Part shown: piece after piece, positions 34,943-44,631 of the stretch | Numbering within the stretch: the first letter of the stretch is position 1 | How the letters are laid out: every line of letters starts with the position of its first letter | Assembly (NCBI GenBank): GCA_900109895.1 | Contig: FOBR01000023.1 | Coordinates: 1-64,000, forward strand | DNA: 64,000 nt | Source: a bacterium A37T11 | GTDB lineage: Bacteria; Bacteroidota; Bacteroidia; Sphingobacteriales; Sphingobacteriaceae | Direction: 5' to 3' | Notes under the pieces: generated by a model | Told to the model about the DNA's origin: nothing | The model's database searches: none | The model's input: only the letters and a program-made list of their open reading frames with translations | Made by a program: the position numbers and the translations under genes

Positions 34943-36649
34943 TTAAAAATATCCCTCGTTTTGCTCCTCATTGATGAGTCCTTGCGGATTCAGCCTATCA
35001 ATATGTTGCTGGGGAATTGGCCTATATTTATGAAAGGTTTTTAAATTTACAGCGTCAGGATTTGCTGTTTTTACGTATTCTTCTAGTTTTTCGCATCTAA
35101 CTAAATCCTCCCAGCGATTCGTTTCACCCAAGAGTTCCCGACCACGTTCAGCAAGCATAAAATCGACAAACGATGTTTTTAAATCTGAAGGTGTCACTGC
35201 AATTTCACCATACGAATTTTTTAGATCACCATAGGCACCGCCTTCGGCTTTCCAAAACTGGGGCATTTTTTCTTCCCCATCGTGCCAAGCTGCTCTTTTT
35301 CGAATTTCATTGATATAATTTGCTGCTAATTCATAGTCTCCCTTACGCCCTGCAGCCTCTGCAGCAATTAAATACGTTTCGCCCAGGCGCATGCGAACCC
35401 ATTCCCTGCCACCCTTTGCTTCATTAACCGAAGCTCTCTTAGGATCTAGATATTTAAGAAGATTTGGAAAATACCGGTTATTTTGAGTGGGATCAGATTT
35501 ATTCCATACGAACGTTTTATACACATGATTTCCCATAACAGCATTTAAACTATAATAAATGGAGGTATCTCCAATAGCTATATTGCTTGCAGCTCGGTTA
35601 GCATAATAAGTCCATTTAAAACTTTTATAAAACCTTGAATCGTTTTTGCGGTCATACAGCTCAAACATGGTTTTATTCGTCGCACGGTGTCTACGAAATG
35701 GACGATCGTTCGCTAAATCGCGCATCATACCAGGTTGGTCTTCGTACCATGACCCCCAATACATGTGAAAAGCGTTTCCATCACCATTAAATACCAAATC
35801 ATAGGTAAATTGTACTGAAAAAATTACCTCATTGTTCCCTTGATTATTAATATCCCATAGATCGGAAAAATTTGGCTGCAATGTAAATTTGCCACTTTTT
35901 AGAACCTCTTCTGAATAAAACAAAGCACTGTCAATGTCGGTTGACTGTTGCCCCCTTTGATCATCTACGGCACTACCTCTGGTTAAATAAACTTTAGCTA
36001 ATAAATGTGCGGCAGCATAACGACTTGCTCTTCCAGTCGCATTGGCATTTTCAGGAAGTTTGTCTACAGCAAAACGAAGATCTGTAATGATCTGTTTATA
36101 TACAGCTGGAATAGGGGCTCTTTTATAATCCGTCCGAGCCTCAAATGCCACATCCAATACCAACGGGATACTCCCAAACTGTTGCACGAGGTCAAAGTAA
36201 AAAAGTGCTCTTCCAAAAGACATTTCGGCAATGGCTGCGTCTTTTTGCTCTCCGGAAAGTTCGGAAGACGCTGATACTTGTTGAATCACCAAATTTGCAG
36301 TACCAATTGCTTTATAGTGATTTTCCCAAAGTCCGTACAGCACCGCAGCATCCGGATTTAGCTGACTACCATATTGATTAAATGCAGCACCATAAGGTCC
36401 AGGATCCTCCCCTTGCGTAAAAAGATCTGTCCCATATTCTGTCAAAACATTAAACCTTTCATCGCCCGCACCCCATCGCATGTATGAATATACTGCCGTC
36501 GTTGCTGACTCTACCCCTTGCTTTGTGCTATAAAAATCAGGATCCAATCTCGGAGGATTCTTTTCCTCAAGGTAAGATTGACATGCTCCAATGAACAAGA
36601 AGCATATGCCTATTACTAAGGATGTGATATATTTATTTATTATTTTCAT
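34943..36649 (-). CDS. SusD-like lipoprotein (PUL B)
   Basis: This is a 568-residue surface lipoprotein, longer than the other three SusDs here. The lipobox cysteine is C23 (FLFIGACQSYLEE). The helix signature ALFYFDLVQQFGSIPLV and the C-terminal INEIRKRAAWHDGEEKM and ERGRELLGETNRWEDLVR identify the family. The extra length lies in the middle, around the glycan-binding loops (HMYWGSWYEDQPGMM, aromatic-rich), suggesting a different ligand from PULs A and C. It begins 16 bp after susC. Confidence 0.93.
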   Translation of the reverse strand: MKIINKYITSLVIGICFLFIGACQSYLEEKNPPRLDPDFYSTKQGVESATTAVYSYMRWGAGDERFNVLTEYGTDLFTQGEDPGPYGAAFNQYGSQLNPDAAVLYGLWENHYKAIGTANLVIQQVSASSELSGEQKDAAIAEMSFGRALFYFDLVQQFGSIPLVLDVAFEARTDYKRAPIPAVYKQIITDLRFAVDKLPENANATGRASRYAAAHLLAKVYLTRGSAVDDQRGQQSTDIDSALFYSEEVLKSGKFTLQPNFSDLWDINNQGNNEVIFSVQFTYDLVFNGDGNAFHMYWGSWYEDQPGMMRDLANDRPFRRHRATNKTMFELYDRKNDSRFYKSFKWTYYANRAASNIAIGDTSIYYSLNAVMGNHVYKTFVWNKSDPTQNNRYFPNLLKYLDPKRASVNEAKGGREWVRMRLGETYLIAAEAAGRKGDYELAANYINEIRKRAAWHDGEEKMPQFWKAEGGAYGDLKNSYGEIAVTPSDLKTSFVDFMLAERGRELLGETNRWEDLVRCEKLEEYVKTANPDAVNLKTFHKYRPIPQQHIDRLNPQGLINEEQNEGYF

Positions 36650-36665
36650 GTTATTCCAATAAAAA

Positions 36666-39600
36666 TTAAAAACTTAAATTTACACCCAATAGCCAGGAAC
36701 GTACACTTGGTGCAGCCCAGCCAACAGATCCTTCCGGATCGACACCAGAATAGCCTGTCCAAAGAAAGGGATTTTGCGCGGTTACATAGATGCGAAGTTG
36801 CTTAATAGTTGTTGCATTAATCTTTGGAAGTGTATACCCCAATGATAAGGTCCTTATTCTTACGAAATCTGCTTTTTCATAATATAATGTATTCCTGTAG
36901 TCTACATTATCTATTCCTTCTATCGGTCGCGGAAAATCATTTGTAGGATTTTCGGGTGTCCAATAATTTAGTTTTACCCCACTGTTACGATGAGCCTGAT
37001 TGAGGTATTCAATGTTATTTTCAAGCATTGATCCAAAACTTCCGTATAGAAAAACATTTAAGTCCAACTGCTTATATCGAAAATTATTTACCAAACTACC
37101 AATGTATTTAGGCCTTGCCTGCCCTTGTATAACTCTGTCTTCCGATGAGATGGTATAATCCCCATTGTCATATAACCGAATAGATCCAGGCTTAAAATTA
37201 CTACCATTGGCGTTGAATTTAGCCATCTCATCCAATTCCTGCGGCGTATTTTGCCAAATACCTACTTTTTTATAATCGAAAGATACATTAATAGGATTGC
37301 CTATAAACCATTTATTCCCGGGATCGTCTTCTTTGCCGTTATAGAGTTCTACGATCTCTTCTTTATTCGTATAAAACATCCAATCAGTTGTCCATTGAAA
37401 GTTTTTCCCTTTCACATTTATGGTGTTTAAACTAAGTTCAATCCCTTTATTTCTAGTTTTTCCTACATTTGATTTAACTGTACTGAAGCCTGAAACAACT
37501 GGCAGCTGTCTATCAATCAATAAATCTGATGTATTTTGCACATAAAAATCGATAGAACCACTAATGCGGTTATTTAAAATAGCAAAATCAACACCTGCAT
37601 TCCATTGTCCCGTAGTTTCCCAGGAAAGATTTGGGTTAGGCAGAATATCCGGAGCATAACCAATTGCCTGTTCATCGCCAAAATTATAATATTTGGAAAT
37701 AAGGGTTCCTTTAGTTTGATAGGGTGACACCTCTGAACTTGCTGTAGTTCCAAATCCTACCCGAAGTTTGAGGTCGTTAAAAAGATTTACGTTTTTCAAA
37801 AAGTTTTCTTCTTTTAATCGCCAAGCAAATGCCGCTGCAGGAAAGAGCACCCATTTATGACTGTCTGCAAGGCGGGAAGCGCCATCATAGCGGGCGGAGA
37901 CTGTCAATAGATATTTACTTTTATAATTGTAATTGATTCTTCCCATAAATGAAGCAATGTTCCATTGTTGTTTATTACTCACAATAGCTCCGGGAGTCAA
38001 TCCAGATCCGACGTTATAATAAAGTAATTGGTCTGAGGGGATGTCTTCAACCGGTATGCCATTGCTCTCTACTAAATTTTGTTGGATAGATTGCAACAAA
38101 GTTACTCCCAGGGTATGATCACCCATTTCCTTATCATAAAACAACAAATTCTCCCAAGTATACATGAAGCGGTTTTCTGTAGCATTTTTGGCATAATTTG
38201 GCTGTCCATTACGAGCGTCACTTGATCTAAACTCATAATCCTGCAGTGCGTTCATATCTAACCCAAAGTTCGATCTGAAACGAAGTCCTTCTACAGGCAG
38301 TTTTGCTTCACCATAATAACTACCAAAAAAATGATTGGTTTTTAATGGTATAGATTCTGCTCCGTCCACAAGCCGCGTCAACGGATTCCAATATTGGTCA
38401 TCTGTCCCTGAAACCCGCAAAAGCAATTTTCCATTGTCGTCGTAATACCTCCCAACAGGTATGACTCTCCAATTTCCTTGCATCCCGCTTCCCCGATCCT
38501 GGAGAGAATGGGAAAACATCGTTTGTCCGCCTAATTTAATGGCTTTATTGAGTTGGTGATCGAGGTTCATACGGATTGTATACCGCTCATAATCTTCATC
38601 TTTGTAAACTCCATCGTTTTTGTTATAGCTTCCTCCAAAAAGAAATTTGGTTTCTTTATTGCCACCACGTATGCTGAGCTGATGGTCTGTTAGCATCCCT
38701 GTTCGTTCTACAGCCTCCCACCATTTACTGTCGTTTCTTACGCGGGAAGGATCATAGTTCCCATTCTCATCATATCCCATATGAATGGACTCCAGTGTAT
38801 AAGGGTCATTTCTGAATGTGGGTATAGTTTGATCTTCAACCCAGTTTGGAACGGTCGATTTATATTTCCCGGTAGCTCTATAAGCCTCCCGCACCGTTTC
38901 AGCAAATTCTGCACCGTCCATATAATTCAACTGACGTAATATGGTTTGCGGACCATAATAGGCATTATAATCAACTTGTGTTTTTCCATCAACACCTTTT
39001 TTTGTCGTGATCATAATAACGCCATTTGAGCCTCTGGCGCCATATATGGCCGTTGCCGATGCATCTTTTAATACATCCATTGAGGCTATATCATTCGGGC
39101 TAACCTGATCCATGCCTCCAGTTATAGGAATTCCGTCAACTACGTATAGGGGATCACTGCTCGCACTAATTGACCGCTTTCCGCGTATGAGTACTGAAGG
39201 GCTGGAACCCGGCTTATAACTACTTTGTGAAACAAGAACCCCACCAACCCTTCCTTGAAGAGCTTGAGCAGCAGTTGTTGCGGGCACCTGATTAATCTTT
39301 TCAGCACTGACTGATCCTATTGCGCCAGTAAGATCGCTCCGTTTTTGCGTACCATATCCTACCACAACGACCTCATCCATTTCGTTTATACTCTGCTTTA
39401 GCACCACGTTTATAACCGGTTGTGAAGCGACACTAATTTCAAGGGAAATATATCCAATATTTGAAAACTGCAGCACATTAGCCTGTTGTCCTAAATTTAG
39501 TTTATAATTGCCATTTTGGTCGGTTATTGTGCTTCCATCTCCGTTTTTTAGTTTTACTGTTGCGCCTGCTATTGGATTTCCATCCTCATCTTTCACATTT

Positions 39601-40007
39601 CCGATTACTGATTTTTGCTGCAGATTTATATAATTTTTATTCCTCCGTTCTTTAATGACTACCGTCTCGTTTCCGCCATATAAAAACTCAAATTTATCTG
39701 TATCAAAACACGTTTCCAAAGTTGTTTGCAATGATTCGTCTGTGAGCTTTAAAGTGATTGGTCTTAATCTTGCCAATAAATCCGCATCGGCTATAAAATT
39801 ATAACCCGTTTGTTTCGTTAACTGATATAGAACGTCCTTTACCGGAGCCTTTTTTACATTAATTGTTACCCGCTGGGCAAAACTATGTGCAGAAACCTGT
39901 AAAAATGAAGCTGTTAATAGGATAATAGTAATCTTCATCGTGAGTACATAATTAATCGGGCAATAATATGGCTTCCCGCAGAGCCATGCAAAATATTTTT
40001 TATACAT
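36666..40007 (-). CDS. SusC-like receptor with STN domain (PUL B)
   Basis: This outer-membrane TonB-dependent transporter has about 1,113 residues from ATG at 40007; the frame opens 17 codons earlier, but the conserved start-site element points to 40007. An N-terminal MYKKY extension leads into a signal segment (FLQVSAHSFAQ), the STN domain (RVTINVKKAPVKDVLYQLTK), a regulatory repeat, the plug (VVVGYGTQKRSDLTGAIGSV, PLYVVDGIPI, ATAIYGARGSNGVIMITTK) and the barrel ending LLGVNLSF. The STN domain should signal substrate arrival to the FecR encoded upstream. It forms an operon with susD and GH105. Confidence 0.94.
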   Translation of the reverse strand: MYKKYFAWLCGKPYYCPINYVLTMKITIILLTASFLQVSAHSFAQRVTINVKKAPVKDVLYQLTKQTGYNFIADADLLARLRPITLKLTDESLQTTLETCFDTDKFEFLYGGNETVVIKERRNKNYINLQQKSVIGNVKDEDGNPIAGATVKLKNGDGSTITDQNGNYKLNLGQQANVLQFSNIGYISLEISVASQPVINVVLKQSINEMDEVVVVGYGTQKRSDLTGAIGSVSAEKINQVPATTAAQALQGRVGGVLVSQSSYKPGSSPSVLIRGKRSISASSDPLYVVDGIPITGGMDQVSPNDIASMDVLKDASATAIYGARGSNGVIMITTKKGVDGKTQVDYNAYYGPQTILRQLNYMDGAEFAETVREAYRATGKYKSTVPNWVEDQTIPTFRNDPYTLESIHMGYDENGNYDPSRVRNDSKWWEAVERTGMLTDHQLSIRGGNKETKFLFGGSYNKNDGVYKDEDYERYTIRMNLDHQLNKAIKLGGQTMFSHSLQDRGSGMQGNWRVIPVGRYYDDNGKLLLRVSGTDDQYWNPLTRLVDGAESIPLKTNHFFGSYYGEAKLPVEGLRFRSNFGLDMNALQDYEFRSSDARNGQPNYAKNATENRFMYTWENLLFYDKEMGDHTLGVTLLQSIQQNLVESNGIPVEDIPSDQLLYYNVGSGLTPGAIVSNKQQWNIASFMGRINYNYKSKYLLTVSARYDGASRLADSHKWVLFPAAAFAWRLKEENFLKNVNLFNDLKLRVGFGTTASSEVSPYQTKGTLISKYYNFGDEQAIGYAPDILPNPNLSWETTGQWNAGVDFAILNNRISGSIDFYVQNTSDLLIDRQLPVVSGFSTVKSNVGKTRNKGIELSLNTINVKGKNFQWTTDWMFYTNKEEIVELYNGKEDDPGNKWFIGNPINVSFDYKKVGIWQNTPQELDEMAKFNANGSNFKPGSIRLYDNGDYTISSEDRVIQGQARPKYIGSLVNNFRYKQLDLNVFLYGSFGSMLENNIEYLNQAHRNSGVKLNYWTPENPTNDFPRPIEGIDNVDYRNTLYYEKADFVRIRTLSLGYTLPKINATTIKQLRIYVTAQNPFLWTGYSGVDPEGSVGWAAPSVRSWLLGVNLSF

Positions 40008-40022
40008 TTGAATTGGGTTTAT
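39996..40022 (-). promoter_or_regulatory. Conserved susC start-site element (PUL B copy)
   Basis: The minus strand reads ATAAACCCAATTCAA directly followed by ATGTATAAAAAA. It is the same element as in PULs A and C, with one base fewer before the ATG. It supports the downstream choice of start codon. Confidence 0.6.
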
Positions 40023-40059
40023 ATAGTTAGTTGTCCTTCTAATTAATATTAATCCCAAA

Positions 40060-40084
40060 GGCTATCTGATAGCCGAATATTCGG
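40060..40084 (-). other. Hairpins between fecR and susC (PUL B)
   Basis: GGCTATC/GATAGCC (40060-40074) overlaps the palindrome CCGAATATTCGG (40073-40084). The two stems are mutually exclusive, an arrangement that could switch between conformations. There is no T-run on the minus strand. Confidence 0.4.
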
Positions 40085-40131
40085 GAGTGCGGTCAACATT
40101 CCTGAATATTTTTTTGGGTTTTGTTTGCATT

Positions 40132-41334
40132 TTATGTGCCCATTACAAAAACCTTTTTTGGTTTGTTTGTACCATTATCTTCTATCTTAAACTTTACAGC
40201 ACCTGTTAATTCAATGTTTTTCAATAGGTTTTTTAGTGTTTTATGGCGCGAATAATTCCCTTGAAATTTTACATGGTCCACATTACCTTCAAATAGTACC
40301 TCTATATTATACCAACGCGCCAAACGTTTCATCATGCTTTTAATTCCTTCATCGTTGAACACAAACAGACCTTCCTTCCATGCCATAATCTCGTTTAGAT
40401 CGACGTTGCTAAGCAAAATTTTATCGACATCGGCCCGCACAATGGATTGTTGTCCTGGTTTCAACAAGGCTGGTGTTGCTGCCTTTTCACCTTGACCAAT
40501 CTTCCACACGCGTACGCTTCCATTTAATAAAGTGGTTTTAAAACAGCCATCGTCCCGATAAGAAGCTACATTAAAAGAAGTGCCCAGCACTTCAACCTCC
40601 TGAGAGGTTGATTTTACTATAAAAGGCCAATTCTTAGCTTGGGCTACTTCGAAAAAAGCTTCCCCTTCCAACTCAACCTCTCTTGGGCTATCTTTACTAA
40701 AATGGGCAGGATACCTTAAAATAGAGGATGCATTGATCCGTACCTTTGTTCCATCTTCTAACAAAAGCTGATATTCACCCCCTAGTGGCGTTTCGAGTTT
40801 CAGAAAGCCTAAGCCCTTCCTATCCACATTATTTAATAATTGGGTCCCGTCTTCATAGGTAATTTGGTCTCCTTTAACCATGAGGCCATTCTTCTCTGAA
40901 TCCAAATTTACTGGGGTACCGTTTGCCAATGTTAGTATGGCCGTGCCGCTTCCAGGCTTCACATCCAACGTATCATGAACAATCACAGCTGCCAGTGGAG
41001 CAACTGTTATCGAAGCCTTATGTCCATACCATAAAAAAAAGCCAAAGGATAATAGGATGGCAACGGCAACTGCTATCCGTAAAAATGGAAAATTCCTAGG
41101 ATAAGTACGTTGAGGTTGGTCTATAATGTTTTCTATCAAATGCACCGCTCTTTCTGAATTAAGGTCGGTAAATTTGCTTTCGTCCAAATGCACCCACACC
41201 TCGTCCAATAATTCCTTTAACTGCTCCTCCCCTTCCAATCTAGTTAAAGCACGCTTAAATTCGGCCTCTTCTGCGGTCGTACACTTGTCGGTTATATATT
41301 GTTTAAATAAATAGCTAATTCGGTCTTTATCCAT
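40132..41334 (-). CDS. FecR-type anti-sigma factor (PUL B)
   Basis: This is a 400-residue single-pass inner-membrane protein: N-terminal cytoplasmic sigma-binding domain (MDKDRISYLFKQYITDKCTT), a transmembrane helix at about 84-104 (FLRIAVAVAILLSFGFFLWYG), then the FecR domain (GGEYQLLLEDGTKVRINASS, VELEGEAFFEVAQAKNWPF) and the C-terminal domain (MMKRLARWYNIEVLFEG). It should keep the sigma factor encoded 80 bp upstream inactive until SusC signals. Confidence 0.93.
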   Translation of the reverse strand: MDKDRISYLFKQYITDKCTTAEEAEFKRALTRLEGEEQLKELLDEVWVHLDESKFTDLNSERAVHLIENIIDQPQRTYPRNFPFLRIAVAVAILLSFGFFLWYGHKASITVAPLAAVIVHDTLDVKPGSGTAILTLANGTPVNLDSEKNGLMVKGDQITYEDGTQLLNNVDRKGLGFLKLETPLGGEYQLLLEDGTKVRINASSILRYPAHFSKDSPREVELEGEAFFEVAQAKNWPFIVKSTSQEVEVLGTSFNVASYRDDGCFKTTLLNGSVRVWKIGQGEKAATPALLKPGQQSIVRADVDKILLSNVDLNEIMAWKEGLFVFNDEGIKSMMKRLARWYNIEVLFEGNVDHVKFQGNYSRHKTLKNLLKNIELTGAVKFKIEDNGTNKPKKVFVMGT

Positions 41335-41414
41335 TGGTCATTTTAAAGCGGCTATAATAAGCCCCTTTATTGAATAGACCCTTGAAAATTGGAAAAGGAG
41401 TAATGCCGGATAAA

Positions 41415-42020
41415 TTATTTTTTAATCAGGATCTGAATCAGAATGATCCACATCACGATGTCGGTATTTTTACGCAGATAGGTTCTTACAAAACGTAGGG
41501 CAAGCTGCATATGAGTTTTCACTGTTAATTTGGAAACGGCCATCCGTTCAGCTGCTTCTTCGTATTTTAAACCTTCTTCGCGGCATAATTGATAGGCTAG
41601 TTTTTGCTGGGCTGGAAGTTTATTGATGGCCTCATTGAGCAACTGTTGGGTTTCTTTGAGCTGAATATGCTCTTCGGTTTCATGATGGCCTTCATTCCAG
41701 TTGCAAAACATCTCTTTATTTACCTTTGCTTCCAATTGTTTTCTGCGAAGTACTTTTAAAGTATAATTTCGGGTCACCACGCGTAAATAACTATCAAGGT
41801 CGGCTATTTCCCTGTTTTGCTCTTGCTGCCACAATTTAAGGAAAACTTCGTGAAGGATGTCCTCGGCCAGGTCTTCTGATTTGATGATTTTTAAAGCATA
41901 GGTATACACTTTTTTACGGTAACGATCATAAATAATCCGGAATGCTTTTTCATTACCAGCTGCAATTCCGTCCAAGAGTTCCTGATCGTTATGGATAAAT
42001 ATCTTTTCTTTAGGCTCCAT
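41415..42020 (-). CDS. ECF sigma factor (PUL B)
   Basis: This is a FecI-like sigma factor of about 201 residues. Region 2 contains DLAEDILHEVFLKLWQQ and LRVVTRNYTLKVLR; region 4 has LKYEEAAERMAVSKLTVKTH; a hydrophobic C-terminal tail (DIVMWIILIQILIKK) closes it. The frame opens at a GTG (42053), but ATG at 42020 fits the family length better. TAGGTTTG on the minus strand (42074-42081) could be its -7 box. It heads PUL B. Confidence 0.9.
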   Translation of the reverse strand: MEPKEKIFIHNDQELLDGIAAGNEKAFRIIYDRYRKKVYTYALKIIKSEDLAEDILHEVFLKLWQQEQNREIADLDSYLRVVTRNYTLKVLRRKQLEAKVNKEMFCNWNEGHHETEEHIQLKETQQLLNEAINKLPAQQKLAYQLCREEGLKYEEAAERMAVSKLTVKTHMQLALRFVRTYLRKNTDIVMWIILIQILIKK

Positions 42021-42128
42021 TCTACCATTGGTTACATAGTTTGTTCCCGACACAGAAGCATCGATTACCAGTGCAAACCTAACTAATTATTTTTCATTTT
42101 TTTATTTTTTTATTAGGCAGGGATATAT

Positions 42129-42908
42129 TTAAATATCCGAATACTCCACCGGGTACAAAAACTTCGTATCGTTACGTGACACATTATGCTGGTACTCGGG
42201 TTTGACAGAGAGTTCTTTCCAGTAGGCATCGTTATTAAAAGATTCCCAATGTTTGTCTCGTTCGGCTTTATTTTCAAAGGTGGTCAAATACATCAGGTTG
42301 GGCATGCGGCTGCCCGAAATGACCTCGGCATAAAAAACCGCATTAAATCCGAGCCGCTTGAACAGGCCTACTTCATCGCCTTTGTCAAACATGGTCACTT
42401 TATTTTGGTGCAATTTTTCGGTTGGCCCCTCGTAGCTTCTTAGCTCATACACTCGCTGAGCTTTGGGAGAACGCAAATTGGGAAGTTCAAAATGGGGATT
42501 TTGTGGAAAAGCGGTCAATAAAATCGATTCGATGCGCTCGTAAGGGGGCTCGATATACGAGGCATCCAGGTATTCCTTGCCATCGCTGGCATAAATGGCA
42601 TCCTTTTCCAACTGCTGGTCCAGCCCGAAAAAGGCTTCAGGTGATGCAAAGGGAACGAATACATAGATAAGCAATTGCTCTGCTGTTGGCCCGCCGGGAA
42701 CGACAACGGGCTTGAAAACCCCCACTTTTTCAATACCTGCACGGTGAAGTGCCGGTAAGTAGGCCTTTTCTAAAAAGGCATCGGTCGTGGCTTCTTGACG
42801 GGCATTTTTGAAATGATATACTTTGATCTGATAGAAGTCTCCTTGTGCAGCTCGACCAGTTAAGCTGTAGATCGAAAAAAATGCCAGTAATAGGTACCTA
42901 AATATCAT
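42129..42908 (-). CDS. NIPSNAP-family exported protein
   Basis: This is a 259-residue exported protein with a signal peptide (to about residue 20, TGRAAQG). Two NIPSNAP ferredoxin-like domains are visible: the first around FYQIKVYHFKNARQEATTDA, the second around RVYELRSYEGPTEKLHQNK, with the family's LMYLTTFEN segment. NIPSNAP proteins occur widely beside bacterial sugar-catabolic genes; the molecular function is unknown. It is the last gene of a six-gene run starting at 48879, 20 bp after the VOC gene. Confidence 0.85.
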   Translation of the reverse strand: MIFRYLLLAFFSIYSLTGRAAQGDFYQIKVYHFKNARQEATTDAFLEKAYLPALHRAGIEKVGVFKPVVVPGGPTAEQLLIYVFVPFASPEAFFGLDQQLEKDAIYASDGKEYLDASYIEPPYERIESILLTAFPQNPHFELPNLRSPKAQRVYELRSYEGPTEKLHQNKVTMFDKGDEVGLFKRLGFNAVFYAEVISGSRMPNLMYLTTFENKAERDKHWESFNNDAYWKELSVKPEYQHNVSRNDTKFLYPVEYSDI

Positions 42909-42928
42909 TGTATGTATTTTACTTCTGG

Positions 42929-43354
42929 TTATTTAGTTTTATCAGAATATCCTGTTCGTTCAACTATTTGAAGCATATTACCTTCCGGATCCTGAAAAGT
43001 GCGCAATAGTCCGCCACCAATAGCTTCTATAACTTCCCCTCCCCAAACCACCTTTTGTTGATCTAGGTAAGCAATGGCCTCATCCAAATTTTCTACGCGC
43101 AAAGCTAGATGCGACCAACCCGGTGTCCAAGTAGTACGTTCAAGCCTAACGGTTTCATCTTTTGGCATCACCTCCAGCAAACTTCCATCAGGAGCTCGTA
43201 GGATAAAGACGGGCTTATCATTACTAAAATATTTCCGGTAGCCCAAAACATCACAATACCAATCGGCCAGGTTTTCAGGATCATCTGCGGCTAAAGCCGG
43301 ATGATCAATGCCAGTAAGGCCAAGTTTTTGTATGCGTATGCTATCTACATTCAT
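42929..43354 (-). CDS. VOC-family metalloenzyme (glyoxalase-like)
   Basis: This 141-residue vicinal-oxygen-chelate protein consists of paired beta-alpha-beta-beta-beta modules. IDHPALAADDPENLADWYCD opens the first module, and WSHLALRVENLDEAIAYL the second; the metal-ligand His/Glu positions (H18, H97 region, terminal E near NMLQIVE) appear conserved. The family covers glyoxalases, dioxygenases and epimerases, so the reaction cannot be named. It sits between an MFS transporter and the NIPSNAP gene. Confidence 0.85.
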   Translation of the reverse strand: MNVDSIRIQKLGLTGIDHPALAADDPENLADWYCDVLGYRKYFSNDKPVFILRAPDGSLLEVMPKDETVRLERTTWTPGWSHLALRVENLDEAIAYLDQQKVVWGGEVIEAIGGGLLRTFQDPEGNMLQIVERTGYSDKTK

Positions 43355-43410
43355 AATTTTACTTCGTGTTTATAGCACAAACATACAAAAACTTGGCTTT
43401 ATATGCCAGC

Positions 43411-44631
43411 TCAATCCAGCAGCTCCACATAATCTAAGTCTTTATGGAAGGTTTCTTTAATACCTCCCATCGCCCAAAAGGCTAACAACAAAACGATTCC
43501 AGCCACAATAAGTCCTCCCTGGATCATCGAACCCGTCCATTGCGTGCACCAGTGAAACACGATGGTTGATGGCACCAACGCTCCACGGGCAAAATTAGGG
43601 GCAGTGGTGGTTACGGTAGCCCGTATATTGGTTCCAAACTGCTCGGTGGAGATGGTCATAAAGATAACCCAATATCCTACTGAGAAACCTAATAAACCAC
43701 AAAGCGGGTAAAAAGTGGTTAATGTTAGGCCCGGCAAGAAAAAATAGGTTGCTATGGAAAATACTGCCAAGGTTAGGAAGATATACACCACCTTAACGCG
43801 GCTTTTCAAATACTGGCTCAACAAACCACTTACAATATCGCCTAGGGTCATACCGCCATAACACCAGGCAATGGCCTGCCCGCCGCTAATTTCTCCTTCT
43901 ACGTGCAATAATTTCCCGAATTCGGGTGATAGCGTCACCAAAATACCTACCACATACCACAAGGGCACGCCGATCAGTATACAGCGCAAGTATTTTAGCA
44001 AATTGGCCTTTGAACGAAACAGACCTAAAAAATTGCCCCTGCTTTCTGAGGATTTAGCCTGCTGGAACATGCCCGATTCAGCCACACCTATGCGCATTAA
44101 CAGTAGCAAGAGACCTAACCCTCCACCAATAAAAAAAGAGGTGCGCCAGTGAAAGAGGTCAGAAACCAGATATGCTACCACTGCGCCGGATATACCGATA
44201 GAAGCTACCAGCGTAGTGGCAAAACCGCGTTTGCCTTTGGGCATCAGTTCAGCCACCAAGGTAATACCCGCACCAAGTTCGCCAGCAAGACCAAATCCGG
44301 CAATGAAACGCCATATGGCATACTCCGTAACTGTGTGGGCAAAGCCGTTAGCAACATTAGCGATTGAATACAATAGAATAGACCCAAACAGAACCGATAA
44401 GCGTCCTTTCTTATCTCCGAGGATGCCCCAAAATATTCCTCCCAGCAACATGCCAACCATCTGAATATCTAATAGAAAAATTCCTGTACTTGTCAATTCA
44501 GAACTTTGTAATCCCATATCTTTCAAACTGGGTATCCGGATAATACTAAATAACAGCAGGTCATAAATATCGACGAAATACCCCAGAGATGCTACAACGA
44601 TAGCAGCGATAAGTTTGGCTTTATTTGTCAT
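43411..44631 (-). CDS. MFS transporter
   Basis: This is a 406-residue, twelve-helix inner-membrane permease. The N-terminus LGYFVDIYDLLLFSIIR and the GDKKGRLSVLFGS loop (helix 2-3 motif) place it among MHS/sugar-acid-type symporters. Its start overlaps the stop of the FAD oxidoreductase gene (ATGA, 4 bp), so it is translationally coupled. It presumably imports the product made by the exported enzymes encoded just upstream. Confidence 0.85.
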   Translation of the reverse strand: MTNKAKLIAAIVVASLGYFVDIYDLLLFSIIRIPSLKDMGLQSSELTSTGIFLLDIQMVGMLLGGIFWGILGDKKGRLSVLFGSILLYSIANVANGFAHTVTEYAIWRFIAGFGLAGELGAGITLVAELMPKGKRGFATTLVASIGISGAVVAYLVSDLFHWRTSFFIGGGLGLLLLLMRIGVAESGMFQQAKSSESRGNFLGLFRSKANLLKYLRCILIGVPLWYVVGILVTLSPEFGKLLHVEGEISGGQAIAWCYGGMTLGDIVSGLLSQYLKSRVKVVYIFLTLAVFSIATYFFLPGLTLTTFYPLCGLLGFSVGYWVIFMTISTEQFGTNIRATVTTTAPNFARGALVPSTIVFHWCTQWTGSMIQGGLIVAGIVLLLAFWAMGGIKETFHKDLDYVELLD